A stretch of 51,240 bases of DNA from Candidatus Saganbacteria bacterium (GTDB taxonomy: Bacteria > Margulisbacteria > WOR-1 > XYC2-FULL-46-14 > WPAF01). Each line of letters begins with the position of its first letter. Positions within the stretch are counted from its first letter, which is position 1. This document shows, one piece after another, positions 22,328 to 31,542 of this stretch. The notes under the pieces were generated by a model. It saw only the letters and a program-made list of their open reading frames with translations, was not told where the DNA came from and did not search any database. The DNA is taken from the NCBI GenBank assembly GCA_016223205.1, contig JACRPM010000008.1:1-51240 (forward strand), given 5' to 3'. A program made the translations under genes and the position numbers.

Positions 22328-23224
22328 ATGCATGTTCCCGCGCTGCTTCAAGAAACTCTGCGGCTCTTGGGCCCAAAACCCGGGAGAATTTTTGTCGATT
22401 GCACCCTTGGGTGGGGCGGGCATGCGGAAGGCATATTAAAATCCGGAGCCCGGGTTTTGGGCATCGATCGAGACGAAGAAGCGATAACAGCAGCGCGGGA
22501 AAGGTTATCGGGTTACCTGCCTGCCGGCAGGCATGGTCCGGGGATCAGGGTGATCCGGGATAATTTTTCAAATATCGAAAAGATAATCACTGAGCCGGTG
22601 GACGGCATACTGTTCGATCTGGGGGTTTCTTCCTATCAAATAGATGAAGCCAAGCGGGGGTTTTCGATAAGGTTCGACGGGCCGCTGGACATGCGGATGG
22701 ACCAGGGCCAAGCGCTTACTGCAGAGGAGATCGTAAATAAGTGGCCGGAGGAGGAATTGGCGCGGATCTTCACAGAATACGCGGAGGAAAGGTTTGCCAA
22801 AAGGATAGCTAAAGCTATAGTGGACTATCGCGAACCTGCGACTGAACCGAGGCGTTTAGCCTCGGGACACATAAAGACCACCGGCCGATTGAAGGAGATA
22901 GTCGAAAAGGCCATACCCACCTGGAGAAAAAGGGAATCGGTGACCCGCGTTTTCCAGGCCCTGCGCATTGCGGTGAATTCGGAGTTGGAAAACCTGAAAA
23001 AGGCGCTCTCCGTTTCTCCCCAGATCTTGAAGCCCGGAGGGCGGCTAATCGTCATCTCTTATCATTCCCTCGAAGATCGGATGGTCAAATGGTTTTTCCG
23101 GGACCTGGAAAAATCTGGTATACTTAAAATACTTACCAAGAGACCGATGGTCGCGGAAGCGGCGGAGATTGAGGCCAATCCGCGGGCCAGAAGCGCCAAG
23201 TTGAGGGGGGCGGAAAAGATTTGA
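22328..23224 (+). CDS. rsmH: 16S rRNA (cytosine1402-N4)-methyltransferase RsmH
   Basis: A 298-residue methyltransferase (MraW). It shows VDCTLGWGGHAEGIL, LGIDRDEEAI, GILFDLGVSSYQID, GPLDMRMD and VISYHSLEDRMVKWFF, the signature of the family. Two short insertions relative to the family come from palindromic repeat DNA: LPAGRHG at residues 64-70 and about 12 residues from PATEPRR at 170-181. Both lie in loops outside the conserved motifs, so function is probably kept. Start ATG 22328. It overlaps ftsL as TTGA, the standard dcw-cluster order. Confidence 0.95.
   Translation: MHVPALLQETLRLLGPKPGRIFVDCTLGWGGHAEGILKSGARVLGIDRDEEAITAARERLSGYLPAGRHGPGIRVIRDNFSNIEKIITEPVDGILFDLGVSSYQIDEAKRGFSIRFDGPLDMRMDQGQALTAEEIVNKWPEEELARIFTEYAEERFAKRIAKAIVDYREPATEPRRLASGHIKTTGRLKEIVEKAIPTWRKRESVTRVFQALRIAVNSELENLKKALSVSPQILKPGGRLIVISYHSLEDRMVKWFFRDLEKSGILKILTKRPMVAEAAEIEANPRARSAKLRGAEKI
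22518..22533. repeat. Palindrome inserted in rsmH (TGCCTGCCGGCAGGCA)
   Basis: A perfect 16-bp palindrome in frame within rsmH, encoding part of LPAGRHG. A half copy (CCTGCCTGCCGG) occurs in the intergenic region near 17434. I recall palindromes of this type, giving LPAGRQ-like peptides, as common in candidate-phylum genomes. Confidence 0.7.
22832..22865. repeat. Second repeat-derived insertion in rsmH
   Basis: GAACCTGCGACTGAAC (22832-22847) matches GAACCTGCGACTAAAC in the intergenic hairpin at 41265-41280 at 15 of 16 bases. It is followed by the hairpin CCGAGGC / GCCTCGG (22847-22865). Together they encode an insertion of about 12 residues that RsmH proteins normally lack. Confidence 0.6.
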
Positions 23225-23484
23225 GAAGGTTCATATGGCCGGCTCTGGTCGTCGTGCTTTTGGCCTTTATCCATCTCTTCTTTTTTGCCCAGAGCGTGTC
23301 GCTTAAGTACGAGTTGACCGATCTCAAGATGAAATTTATGGAAATTTATCAAAAGAACCGTTATACGCAAAGCGTGCTGGCCGGGAGGGAATCGCTGGAG
23401 CTTTTGGACGGTTCCGCCCAAAAATTGGGCATGGTCTATCCGGAAGATATCAATTACATCGTCCTATCACGGGAGGCCGAGTAA
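23221..23484 (+). CDS. ftsL: FtsL-like cell-division protein
   Basis: An 87-residue bitopic membrane protein: a short cytoplasmic start, one transmembrane helix (residues 4-22, FIWPALVVVLLAFIHLFFF) and a leucine-rich coiled coil, with a short extracytoplasmic end containing AQKLGMVYPE (compare the conserved A-x-x-LGM of FtsL). The position after rsmH supports FtsL. TTG start at 23221 overlaps the rsmH stop. The DivIC-like protein at 1870 is a probable partner. Confidence 0.75.
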   Translation: MRRFIWPALVVVLLAFIHLFFFAQSVSLKYELTDLKMKFMEIYQKNRYTQSVLAGRESLELLDGSAQKLGMVYPEDINYIVLSREAE

Positions 23485-24924
23485 ATGTCGGTAAGGGTCA
23501 GGTTCGCTCCCAGCCCCACCGGCGCCCTGCACATCGGCGGGGCGCGCACCGCGCTTTTTAATTGGCTTTTCGCCCGGCATATGAAGGGCAAGTTCATATT
23601 AAGGATCGAAGATACCGACCGCACCCGCTCCACCATCGATGCGGTGCGCACCATCCTGCATGGGATGGAATGGCTGGGGCTGGATTGGGACGAGGGCCCG
23701 CAGGTGGACGGCCCCTTTGGTCCCTATTTCCAGACCGAACGGCTGGAGCTCTATCGCCAATATGCCGAACAGCTCACCAAAGAAGATAAGGCCTATTATT
23801 GTTTTTGCTCGCCCGAAACCCTCGCCGAAAAACGGAAGCAGGCCGAAGCCCGCAAAGAGGCGCCCCGTTACGACGCCTCCTGCCGCAAATTGTCTTCCGC
23901 GGAGATCATTCGCAACCAATCCGCCGCTAGCCCCATGGTGATCAGGTTCAAGATGCCGGCGGGGGCCAGGACCGAGGTGGCCGACCTCATCCGGGGAAAA
24001 GTGGAATTTGACAACGACCTGCTGGATGATTTCATCATCATCAAATCCGACGGTTTTCCCACCTATAATTTCGCGGCGGTGGTCGACGACCACCTGATGG
24101 AGATCACCCATGTGATCCGCGGGGACGACCATTTGAGCAACACCCCCCGCCAGATCGTGCTCTATCAAGCCCTGGGCTGGTTGCTTCCCTGCTTTGCCCA
24201 CATCCCCATGATCTTGGGCCCCGACAAAGCCCGGCTCTCCAAACGACACGGAGCCGCGTCGGTGGTCGAATACCGCGACCTGGGATACCTGCCCGAGGCG
24301 GTCTTAAACTATATCGCCAAACTGGGGTGGGGGCACAAGGACCAGGAAATATTTTCCCGCGCGGAGCTGATCGAACTGTTCCGCCTCGAAGGGGTGGGTA
24401 AAACCCCGGCGGTCTTTGATGTGGAGAAGCTCAAATGGCTCAACGGACATTATATCCGCAGCGCGCTGCCGGAGCGCATCGTGGACCTGTGCGAGCCGCT
24501 CTTGATCGAGGCCTACGGCGATCACGATGTGGAGCATATCAGCCGGGTGGTTAAACTTTTTCTCGACCGCCTCAAACTTATCCCCGAGATCGTGCCTTTG
24601 ACCGCCTACTTCTTCAAAGATGATTTTGAGTTCGAAGAAAAAGCGGTGACGAAATATTTAAAAGCGCCTCAAGCTCCGCAGATCCTATCTGCCTTGAGGG
24701 ATCATTTGGCCAAAGTTGAGCCCTTCAAGAAAGAAGAGATCGAAAAGGTCTTCAAAGCGCTGGCGGAGGAGCTTAAAGTCAAGTTGGGGGTGGTGATCCA
24801 TCCCTGCCGTGCCGCCGTTTCGGGCCGCACCGAAACCCCGCCGATGTATGATGTTTTGGAGGTTTTGGGGAGGGAAAAGGTTTTGGTCCGGTTATCTAAA
24901 GCGCTCGGAACCCGCCCCGCCTAG
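23485..24924 (+). CDS. gltX: Glutamyl-tRNA synthetase
   Basis: A 479-residue class I synthetase. It has the HIGH-equivalent in APSPTGALHIGGAR, the KMSKS-equivalent ARLSKRHG near residue 250, HVIRGDDHLSNTPRQ and the KLGWGHKDQE motif. It ligates glutamate to tRNA-Glu and, where GatCAB is used, may also charge tRNA-Gln. It starts immediately after the ftsL stop. The stop codon sits in the loop of a GC-rich hairpin that likely ends transcription. Confidence 0.96.
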   Translation: MSVRVRFAPSPTGALHIGGARTALFNWLFARHMKGKFILRIEDTDRTRSTIDAVRTILHGMEWLGLDWDEGPQVDGPFGPYFQTERLELYRQYAEQLTKEDKAYYCFCSPETLAEKRKQAEARKEAPRYDASCRKLSSAEIIRNQSAASPMVIRFKMPAGARTEVADLIRGKVEFDNDLLDDFIIIKSDGFPTYNFAAVVDDHLMEITHVIRGDDHLSNTPRQIVLYQALGWLLPCFAHIPMILGPDKARLSKRHGAASVVEYRDLGYLPEAVLNYIAKLGWGHKDQEIFSRAELIELFRLEGVGKTPAVFDVEKLKWLNGHYIRSALPERIVDLCEPLLIEAYGDHDVEHISRVVKLFLDRLKLIPEIVPLTAYFFKDDFEFEEKAVTKYLKAPQAPQILSALRDHLAKVEPFKKEEIEKVFKALAEELKVKLGVVIHPCRAAVSGRTETPPMYDVLEVLGREKVLVRLSKALGTRPA

Positions 24925-24937
24925 GCGGGGCGGTTCC
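24907..24937 (+). terminator. Hairpin containing the gltX stop codon
   Basis: GGAAC + CGCCCCGCC, loop TA, GGCGGGGCG + GTTCC, followed by TTTAATT. The TAG stop of gltX begins in the loop. It lies between two convergent genes 18 bases apart. The T run is short, so termination is likely but not certain. The outer GGAAC/GTTCC is shared with the hairpin at 41264. Confidence 0.6.
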
Positions 24938-24942
24938 TTTAA

Positions 24943-26133
24943 TTACTTTTTAGGCTGGAAATCCGGAATAACTCTGCACATGAACTCATCAAAGAGGGGA
25001 ACCGTAAAAGCCATTTCTCCATAAGCAGGGCTATAAATCATTCCCTTGCTGATTAATTTCGCTCGCATCGGGCCTAGGCTGTTAAGCTTAACTCCGAGAA
25101 CCTCGGCAACATCACTTGACCGATGGGCTCCAGGGCCGAGATGTGCCATGGCCCTAAGATATTCTTTTTCCCTTGGTGTAAGTCGGTCAAAACGAACCCT
25201 GAAAAAATTTTCATCCAATCGTTTGATTACTGTTTTTGTCGCGCCCTGCACATCATCGAGAGAAATAGGGGATTTTTCCGCATGATTCCATGATTGATAT
25301 CCCCATTCTTGGATAAAATAAGGATAGCCATGCGTTAATTTGATGATCTGGTTAATCGCATCTTTAGTAAATTTAACCCCAACGCGAACAACCGGCTCCT
25401 GAAGAGCCTTGGTTGCGTCGGTGGAGTTTAACGCGCCGATCTCGGGGAACTCAAAAAGCCTTTCAGCATAAGATTTTGATTCTCCGGCAAGTCTTGTTAA
25501 AATCGGTAAACCTGCGCCTAACAAGACTAATGGGAGTTGAAGCTGCTGCATCTTATGCATGGCCATGATAAGGGCGCTCAATTCTTTCTCTGATAAATAT
25601 TGAATTTCATCAATTAAAATGGCGACAACGGTTTTTCGGTCTTGAGCCGCTTCGGCAATGGCAATAAAGAGACTTGCCAGATCAACTTCCAAATCCCCGC
25701 TATCAGCCGTTCCGCGTTCCGGCTCGATATCCAACCCAAACTCGATTTCGGATATTTTGATTTTAACCGCCCCAATAAAACTTTTTAGAACGCCAAGTCC
25801 ACGGCGAACTTTTTCGCTAAAATTTGCCATACGATCTAATTCAAACAATAGGCGACGGAGATGAGGGGTTAAAAGTTCGGCCAGTGATTTATCTTCATGG
25901 GCCTCAAGTGTTATAGTATTGCAGCCGGCATCCTTGATAATGCGTTCTATTTCATTGAGCAAAACGGTTTTTCCCACGCCGCGTAAACCAACCATAAGAA
26001 GACTCTTTTCAGATCGTTTTTGTTGCACTCTGCCAATCAAAATTTTAGCTTTTTTAAGAATATCATCGCGGCCAACGAGTTCGGGCGGTGGGGACCCGGC
26101 CCCTGGCGAGAATGGATTTTTAATTTGATCCAT
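24943..26133 (-). CDS. AAA ATPase of the STAND/ORC-like ATP-binding type
   Basis: A 396-residue protein: P-loop GLRGVGKTVLL near residue 50, Walker B VVAILIDEIQYLS near residue 170, a GAGLP sensor-1 region, then a lid and a winged-helix-like C terminus (LTPREKEYLRAMAHLG ... VAEVLGVKLNSLGPMRAKLISKGMI) that probably binds DNA. This family is scattered in bacteria and archaea and often carried by mobile DNA; function unknown. It has lower GC and plainer codon use than its neighbours and a canonical AGGAGG site seven bases from ATG 26133, unlike most genes here. These are signs of acquisition. Confidence 0.8.
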   Translation of the reverse strand: MDQIKNPFSPGAGSPPPELVGRDDILKKAKILIGRVQQKRSEKSLLMVGLRGVGKTVLLNEIERIIKDAGCNTITLEAHEDKSLAELLTPHLRRLLFELDRMANFSEKVRRGLGVLKSFIGAVKIKISEIEFGLDIEPERGTADSGDLEVDLASLFIAIAEAAQDRKTVVAILIDEIQYLSEKELSALIMAMHKMQQLQLPLVLLGAGLPILTRLAGESKSYAERLFEFPEIGALNSTDATKALQEPVVRVGVKFTKDAINQIIKLTHGYPYFIQEWGYQSWNHAEKSPISLDDVQGATKTVIKRLDENFFRVRFDRLTPREKEYLRAMAHLGPGAHRSSDVAEVLGVKLNSLGPMRAKLISKGMIYSPAYGEMAFTVPLFDEFMCRVIPDFQPKK

Positions 26134-26157
26134 AAAGAACCCTCCTAAAGTTGTACC

Positions 26158-26198
26158 AACTTATACACACTTATACCATAAAATGAGTATAACCGCAA
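26158..26198 (-). promoter_or_regulatory. Promoter with repeated operator-like sites for the AAA ATPase
   Basis: On the minus strand, TTGCGG (26193-26198), 17-base spacer, TATAAG (26170-26175). GTATAAGT occurs twice with a 10-bp period (rc of 26159-26166 and 26169-26176), covering the -10 and start region; a third half-site ACTTATAA lies near 26210. The ATPase has a winged-helix-like end, so autorepression is possible. Confidence 0.5.
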
Positions 26199-26223
26199 TA
26201 AATTAATATAACTTATAAGATCA

Positions 26224-27054
26224 TTATCTGCTCAAATACCCCATTAAGCGATAGATCAGCTTGGCCACGGTGAAATCCGGGGCGGAAAAGCCCTTGATGG
26301 GAGAAAGCTCCACAAAATCCGCGGCTACAACTTTTTTCAGCCGGCAAACTTCGCGCAAGATATCCAGCGCTTCATACCAGAAAAACCCACCCGGCTCGGG
26401 CGTGCCGGTCGAAGGCATCACCGCGGGGTCGAAGGCATCCACGTCAAAAGTGATATAAACCTGCTCGTGCAGTTGAGCGACCACTTTTTCTGCCACATCC
26501 AGATGTTCGGCAAAATGGATCTTCTCAAGTTGTCCGGTCTTCTGGGCAAAAAGATATTCTTCTTCCGATAGGTTGCGGATGCCCACCTGCACCACCGGGC
26601 AGATCTCCAATATTCTCCTGATCGCGCAGGCGTGGCTTTTTTTATCGCCGTGGTACTCGTCCCGCAGGTCGGCGTGGGCATCGAATTGCAAAACCGAAAG
26701 CCGGGGATAATGCTTTTGGGCCGCCTTGACCGCCTCGATGCTCAAGGAATGCTCGCCGCCTAAGACGATGGGGATCTTTTTATCATTTAATGATTTTTCG
26801 ATGACCCCGGAAAGCTTATTTAATTGGACCGGCTTGAGGGTGTGGATGCCGGTCTTGCGGTAAGTTTCTTGTTTGAGCTCTTCATCGAAATTCTCGACGA
26901 AGAACGAAGCGTCCAAGATGGCCTGCGGACCTTTTTTGGTCCCGGCCCCATAGCTGACCGTGGCCTCGTGAGGGCAGGGGACGACCACGAATTTGGAGGT
27001 TTTGTATTGTCCGTATTCGGGCTCGAGCTCCAGGAAGGTCGAACTAGGCTTCAT
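26224..27054 (-). CDS. speB: Agmatinase-family ureohydrolase
   Basis: A 276-residue arginase/agmatinase-fold enzyme with all Mn-binding motifs: GGEHS, FDAHADLRDEY (D-x-H-x-D) and ITFDVDAFDP (D-x-D). It releases urea from agmatine to give putrescine, or from N1-aminopropylagmatine to give spermidine. The start was set to ATG 27054, which overlaps the upstream gene by 11 bp; the family starts just before the FLELE-like segment. Last gene of the speD - DHS-like - speB unit. Confidence 0.88.
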   Translation of the reverse strand: MKPSSTFLELEPEYGQYKTSKFVVVPCPHEATVSYGAGTKKGPQAILDASFFVENFDEELKQETYRKTGIHTLKPVQLNKLSGVIEKSLNDKKIPIVLGGEHSLSIEAVKAAQKHYPRLSVLQFDAHADLRDEYHGDKKSHACAIRRILEICPVVQVGIRNLSEEEYLFAQKTGQLEKIHFAEHLDVAEKVVAQLHEQVYITFDVDAFDPAVMPSTGTPEPGGFFWYEALDILREVCRLKKVVAADFVELSPIKGFSAPDFTVAKLIYRLMGYLSR

Positions 27055-28129
27055 GACCCAGCTTAAGGTGCTCGTTGCCCCAGTCGAAGACGGGCTTGGG
27101 ACGTTTTTCTGCAAGCTTCTCGTGCTCCGCCAAGCCGTGGGCCAAAAGCGGCAGGCCGATGGTGATATCGCAGAAGCACTGGGCCATCTTGGCGTGGCTG
27201 CTGATCTTGCCCCAGCTCACCGCCTCGGAAAAGGAGCAGCCGGAAAGCCCTCCCCAGTGGGGAGCGTCGGTGGTCAATTGCACGGCGTACTCGTGGCCGG
27301 GCAGTTCATTCCCTAAAATAAGATTCAACAGCTCGGTCTGCTGGATAAAGTTCTTGGGCACCCCTCCGCCCAGATACACCACCCCGGATTTGGGCGAGCA
27401 CTCCGCGATCTGCACGGTCTCGTCGGTATCCTTCATCTGGTCGATGTAGCGGAAGGTCTTTTTCCCGGTCTGCTCAAATCCCTGGCCGCCTTTTTTGTCC
27501 CGAATGCCGCGGCGCGCCATTACGAACGAATAACCGATACTGCTGTCGTTGAGCGCCGGCGCGAAAACCGGCACCCCATGGAGCGCCGCCTCGACCAGGA
27601 TGGATTCCTTGTCTTTGGCGATCTTAGACAGGTGCCAGCCCAAAAGGCAGAGGAACTCGCGGGAAGAATACTGATAGTCGGGATCGAGGGTCTCGATGAA
27701 TTTTTGGATCTCGCGGTCGACTTTTCTTTGCAGATTCTCCTGCACCAGCACGTCATAGAACCGGTCGATGCCTTCCTTGAGCAGGGCCGAATCATCCACC
27801 ATGGGCGAGCCGCGATAATGCTTAATGCCCATGGCCTCCGCCGCGTCATGGAAAAGCTGGGCGCCGGTCGAGACCACTACATCCACCATCCGGTGGCGGA
27901 TAAGATAGGCCAGCGCCCGGCGCATGCCGGCCGGAACGATGGCCCCGGTGATCCCCAGCCAGATGGTGATCTTCTTTTCGTTGAGCATTTGCTTCCACAC
28001 CGCAAAACATTCGCCCAACGACTTTCCCTGGAAACCGGTACACATCATCTCATCCAAAAGCTGATCGATCTTCTTATGCGGGGCAACCCTCAAGGGTATG
28101 GTGGGGTAGCGTAAATATTTGGATGCCAT
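27044..28129 (-). CDS. Deoxyhypusine synthase-like protein
   Basis: A 361-residue member of the deoxyhypusine/homospermidine synthase family, which transfers the aminobutyl group of spermidine using NAD. The active-site EAVSWGKI motif, including the lysine that forms the enzyme-imine intermediate and the Glu/Trp spermidine ligands, is intact. NAD-fold segments WLGITGAIVPAGMR and GVVYLGGGVPKNF are also present. Bacteria lack eIF5A, so a homospermidine-type or another acceptor reaction is likely. It lies three bases after speD and overlaps speB; the operon makes its own spermidine-type substrate. Confidence 0.9.
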   Translation of the reverse strand: MASKYLRYPTIPLRVAPHKKIDQLLDEMMCTGFQGKSLGECFAVWKQMLNEKKITIWLGITGAIVPAGMRRALAYLIRHRMVDVVVSTGAQLFHDAAEAMGIKHYRGSPMVDDSALLKEGIDRFYDVLVQENLQRKVDREIQKFIETLDPDYQYSSREFLCLLGWHLSKIAKDKESILVEAALHGVPVFAPALNDSSIGYSFVMARRGIRDKKGGQGFEQTGKKTFRYIDQMKDTDETVQIAECSPKSGVVYLGGGVPKNFIQQTELLNLILGNELPGHEYAVQLTTDAPHWGGLSGCSFSEAVSWGKISSHAKMAQCFCDITIGLPLLAHGLAEHEKLAEKRPKPVFDWGNEHLKLGHEA

Positions 28130-28132
28130 GAA

Positions 28133-28570
28133 TTAGTGGGTATAGACCCGCTGTTCTTTAAAAAGGTTCTTGCGTTCTTCCTTGACCCGGGGGAATTCGG
28201 AGCCGCGGGAGCTAAGCTGGATCTCGTGCTCCCGAGCCTCGAAGAGATTGGTCATGTAATTGATGGCGTAATTGGTGTCGAAATCCTTGCAAGAGAAAAT
28301 GTCGATGAAAGCGTGCTCCTTGTCCGGGAAAGTGTGGATGGTGAGATGGCTTTCGGCGATAAGCACCACTCCCGACACTCCCCATTCGTCCGGCACCACT
28401 CCGTGATATTTAAAAACATAGGGCGGCATGATCTTGTGCATGCCGATCTTGGCGGGGAACTTGTCGAGAGTATCGAAGATCATATCCATATCGGAGAGCT
28501 TCTCTTTGCTGCAGCCGTAACAGTCCAGCATCAAGTGCGGACCGAAACCGTACATGACTTTTTCTTTCAT
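28133..28570 (-). CDS. speD: S-adenosylmethionine decarboxylase proenzyme
   Basis: A 145-residue prokaryotic class 1B AdoMetDC that self-cleaves in ESHLTIHTFP between Glu and Ser to give the pyruvoyl group; the SCKDFD catalytic cysteine region follows. It supplies decarboxylated SAM as the aminopropyl donor. The start was set to ATG 28570, seven bases after the -10 box, rather than the 38-codon-longer frame that crosses the promoter. It heads the polyamine operon. No speE-like aminopropyltransferase is in the window. Confidence 0.93.
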   Translation of the reverse strand: MKEKVMYGFGPHLMLDCYGCSKEKLSDMDMIFDTLDKFPAKIGMHKIMPPYVFKYHGVVPDEWGVSGVVLIAESHLTIHTFPDKEHAFIDIFSCKDFDTNYAINYMTNLFEAREHEIQLSSRGSEFPRVKEERKNLFKEQRVYTH

Positions 28571-28577
28571 TGCACAC

Positions 28578-28605
28578 ATTGTAAAATCATTTGCAGATTT
28601 GTCAA
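28578..28605 (-). promoter_or_regulatory. Promoter of the speD operon
   Basis: On the minus strand, TTGACA (28600-28605), 16-base spacer, TACAAT (28578-28583), with ATG seven bases on. Leaderless or nearly so. Confidence 0.7.
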
Positions 28606-28616
28606 GCGCATTTTGC

Positions 28617-28645
28617 TTGCCCCGAGTTAGTCGAGGGGCTATAAT
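28617..28645 (+). promoter_or_regulatory. Promoter of trpBA
   Basis: TTGCCC (28617-28622), 17-base spacer, TATAAT (28640-28645), then TTGACC and ATG at 28652: six bases from -10 to start. No attenuator leader or T-box fits in this space. Confidence 0.75.
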
Positions 28646-28651
28646 TTGACC

Positions 28652-29795
<1,144 letters not shown>

Positions 29796-29803
<8 letters not shown>

Positions 29804-30530
29804 GATAACGGATGCGTTTAAAAAGCGCAAAGCGCTGATCCCTTTCATCGTGGCGGGCGACCCCTCTCTGGCGGTTACCGAAAAATTAGTCTATCAACTG
29901 GAAGAGGCCGGGGCGGACATCATTGAACTCGGGATCCCCTTCTCCGATCCACTGGCGGATGGTCCTGTTATCCAGGCCGCGCACGCTCGGGCGATTAAGG
30001 TTTCACTGGCCCAGGTTTTTTCCCTGGTCAAGAAAATTAGAAAAAGAACTGCGGTCCCCATCATCTTTATGTTGAGCGACAACCTTATAGAAAAATACGG
30101 GGCCTCCAAATTCTATGATGACTGCAAAAAGTTCGGGGTGGACGGGGTGATCGTGCCGGACCTGCCGCCGGAGGAGTCGCCCGCCGATAACATCTACCTC
30201 ATCGCGCCCACGACGACCGAAGAAAGGATCAAACGCATCGCGTCGGCTTCGACCGGATTTATCTATCTGGTATCGGTAATGGGAATAACCGGGGCGAGGA
30301 GAAGGTTATCCGGTGATCTGGGCGATCTGGCGAACCGGGTTAGAAAATTTACTGATAAACCTATCGCGGTCGGTTTCGGCATCTCTAATCCCGCGCAGGC
30401 CAAGGAAGCAGCCAAGAGCGCGGACGGCGTGATAGTGGGGAGCGCCCTGGTGGAGCTGATCGCCCAAAAGCAATTTACCAAAGCTATTAAGTTGGTCGCC
30501 AACCTGCGTAAGGCGCTCGATGCTCGCTAG
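29796..30530 (+). CDS. trpA: Tryptophan synthase alpha subunit
   Basis: A 244-residue TIM barrel that releases indole from indole-3-glycerol phosphate. The catalytic glutamate ([16 protein letters not shown]) and aspartate are present, as are [33 protein letters not shown] and GFGISNPAQ. It is slightly short for the family. TTG 29796 was chosen because GGAGGAGG lies 10 bases upstream; the ATG at 29775 would place this site inside the gene. Confidence 0.94.
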
Positions 30531-31056
30531 GCTCCTTTACCGCTTTAAACAATTCTGGTTCGCCATAGCCGCCGGCATGGATGACGAAGACCGCAATTTT
30601 GCCCGGCAATATCTCAACCTCAAGGAAGCGGCCTTGTTCTTTTCCCTGCCGGGCTTTGAACAAAAGCACGCGGTGGTCGTTGCCAGGAAGATGCGGGAAG
30701 AGGGGAAAGGGGTAAGGGGAGTGGAAGAAAGGAAATTGATCCGGCTGGGGCTGCTGCACGATGTGGGTAAGGCCGCAGAGCGATTATCTATCATTGACAA
30801 GTCGGTTCTGGTAATTGCGCATCGGTTTTTACCGAAACTCTACGACGGTCTAGCCAAAAAAGGGGAAGCGGACAAGTCCGCGAGTTTCTATCGCAAGTTC
30901 TACGTGCATAAGCACCACGGCGCTATCGGGGCGGAGCTTCTTTCAAAGATCGGAGAATCCGCCGACATCATAGCCGAGGTCAAAAGCCACGATCGGCCGT
31001 TTAGTTCGCATGATCTCTATATGCGGCTCCTTGATTTTGCCGATAGCACTTATTAG
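30520..31056 (+). CDS. HD-domain phosphohydrolase-like protein
   Basis: A 178-residue soluble protein with an HD metal site: H in KHAVVVARKM, HD in LGLLHDVGKA, later histidines in KHHGAIGAELL and a final aspartate in LLDFADS. Such proteins hydrolyse nucleotides or phosphoesters. Substrate unknown. It overlaps trpA by 11 bp, so it is in the tryptophan unit, but no link to tryptophan is evident. Confidence 0.8.
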   Translation: MLARLLYRFKQFWFAIAAGMDDEDRNFARQYLNLKEAALFFSLPGFEQKHAVVVARKMREEGKGVRGVEERKLIRLGLLHDVGKAAERLSIIDKSVLVIAHRFLPKLYDGLAKKGEADKSASFYRKFYVHKHHGAIGAELLSKIGESADIIAEVKSHDRPFSSHDLYMRLLDFADSTY

Positions 31057-31089
31057 CGGGGAATTGAAGGAAAAGAGGGAGGAGTAGGG

Positions 31090-31485
31090 ATGAGTAGGGA
31101 ATATACAGAGAAACATGCAAAGGCGGGTTTAGATGAGAAATTGCCGCGGATAGGGGCGTTCCCCAATCATTTCAAGAAATATGAGGTCGAAATCGTGATC
31201 CCGGAGTTCACCTCGATCTGTCCTAAGACCGGATTGCCGGATTTTGGAAAGATCACCATCAAATATGAACCGAAGAAACTTTGTCTGGAGCTGAAATCCC
31301 TTAAGATGTATATGCTGGCTTACCGCAATGTGGGTATTTTCAACGAGAACGCGGTGAACCGGATATTAAATGATATCGTGGCGGCCTGCCGGCCGGCGCG
31401 GGCGGAAGTGGTCGGCGTCTTTAATCCCCGCGGGGGGATAGAGGTCGCAGTTTCCGCTCGCTTTCCCAGAGGCAAGCGGTTATAA
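31090..31485 (+). CDS. queF: NADPH-dependent preQ0 reductase
   Basis: A 131-residue QueF of the short type that reduces preQ0 to preQ1 in queuosine synthesis. The catalytic cysteine in FTSICPKTGLPDFG, the substrate glutamate and ELKSLKMYM ... YRNVGIFNEN motif (E-x-KS-x-K-x-Y) and the C-terminal NPRGGIEVAV are all visible. GGAGTAGGG precedes ATG 31090. No queC, queD or queE genes lie nearby. Confidence 0.95.
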   Translation: MSREYTEKHAKAGLDEKLPRIGAFPNHFKKYEVEIVIPEFTSICPKTGLPDFGKITIKYEPKKLCLELKSLKMYMLAYRNVGIFNENAVNRILNDIVAACRPARAEVVGVFNPRGGIEVAVSARFPRGKRL

Positions 31486-31542
31486 TATCGGCGATCGATT
31501 ATTTTGAAAGGAAGGGGTTCAATTTAAGGGAGGGGATCGTTA

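Noticed and set aside
23599..24249. 216-codon minus-strand frame opposite gltX
   Set aside because: Antisense shadow of a clear synthetase gene; no recognisable domain.
28571..28651. trp leader peptide or T-box before trpB
   Set aside because: The -10 box is six bases from the trpB start codon, so no leader RNA is available.
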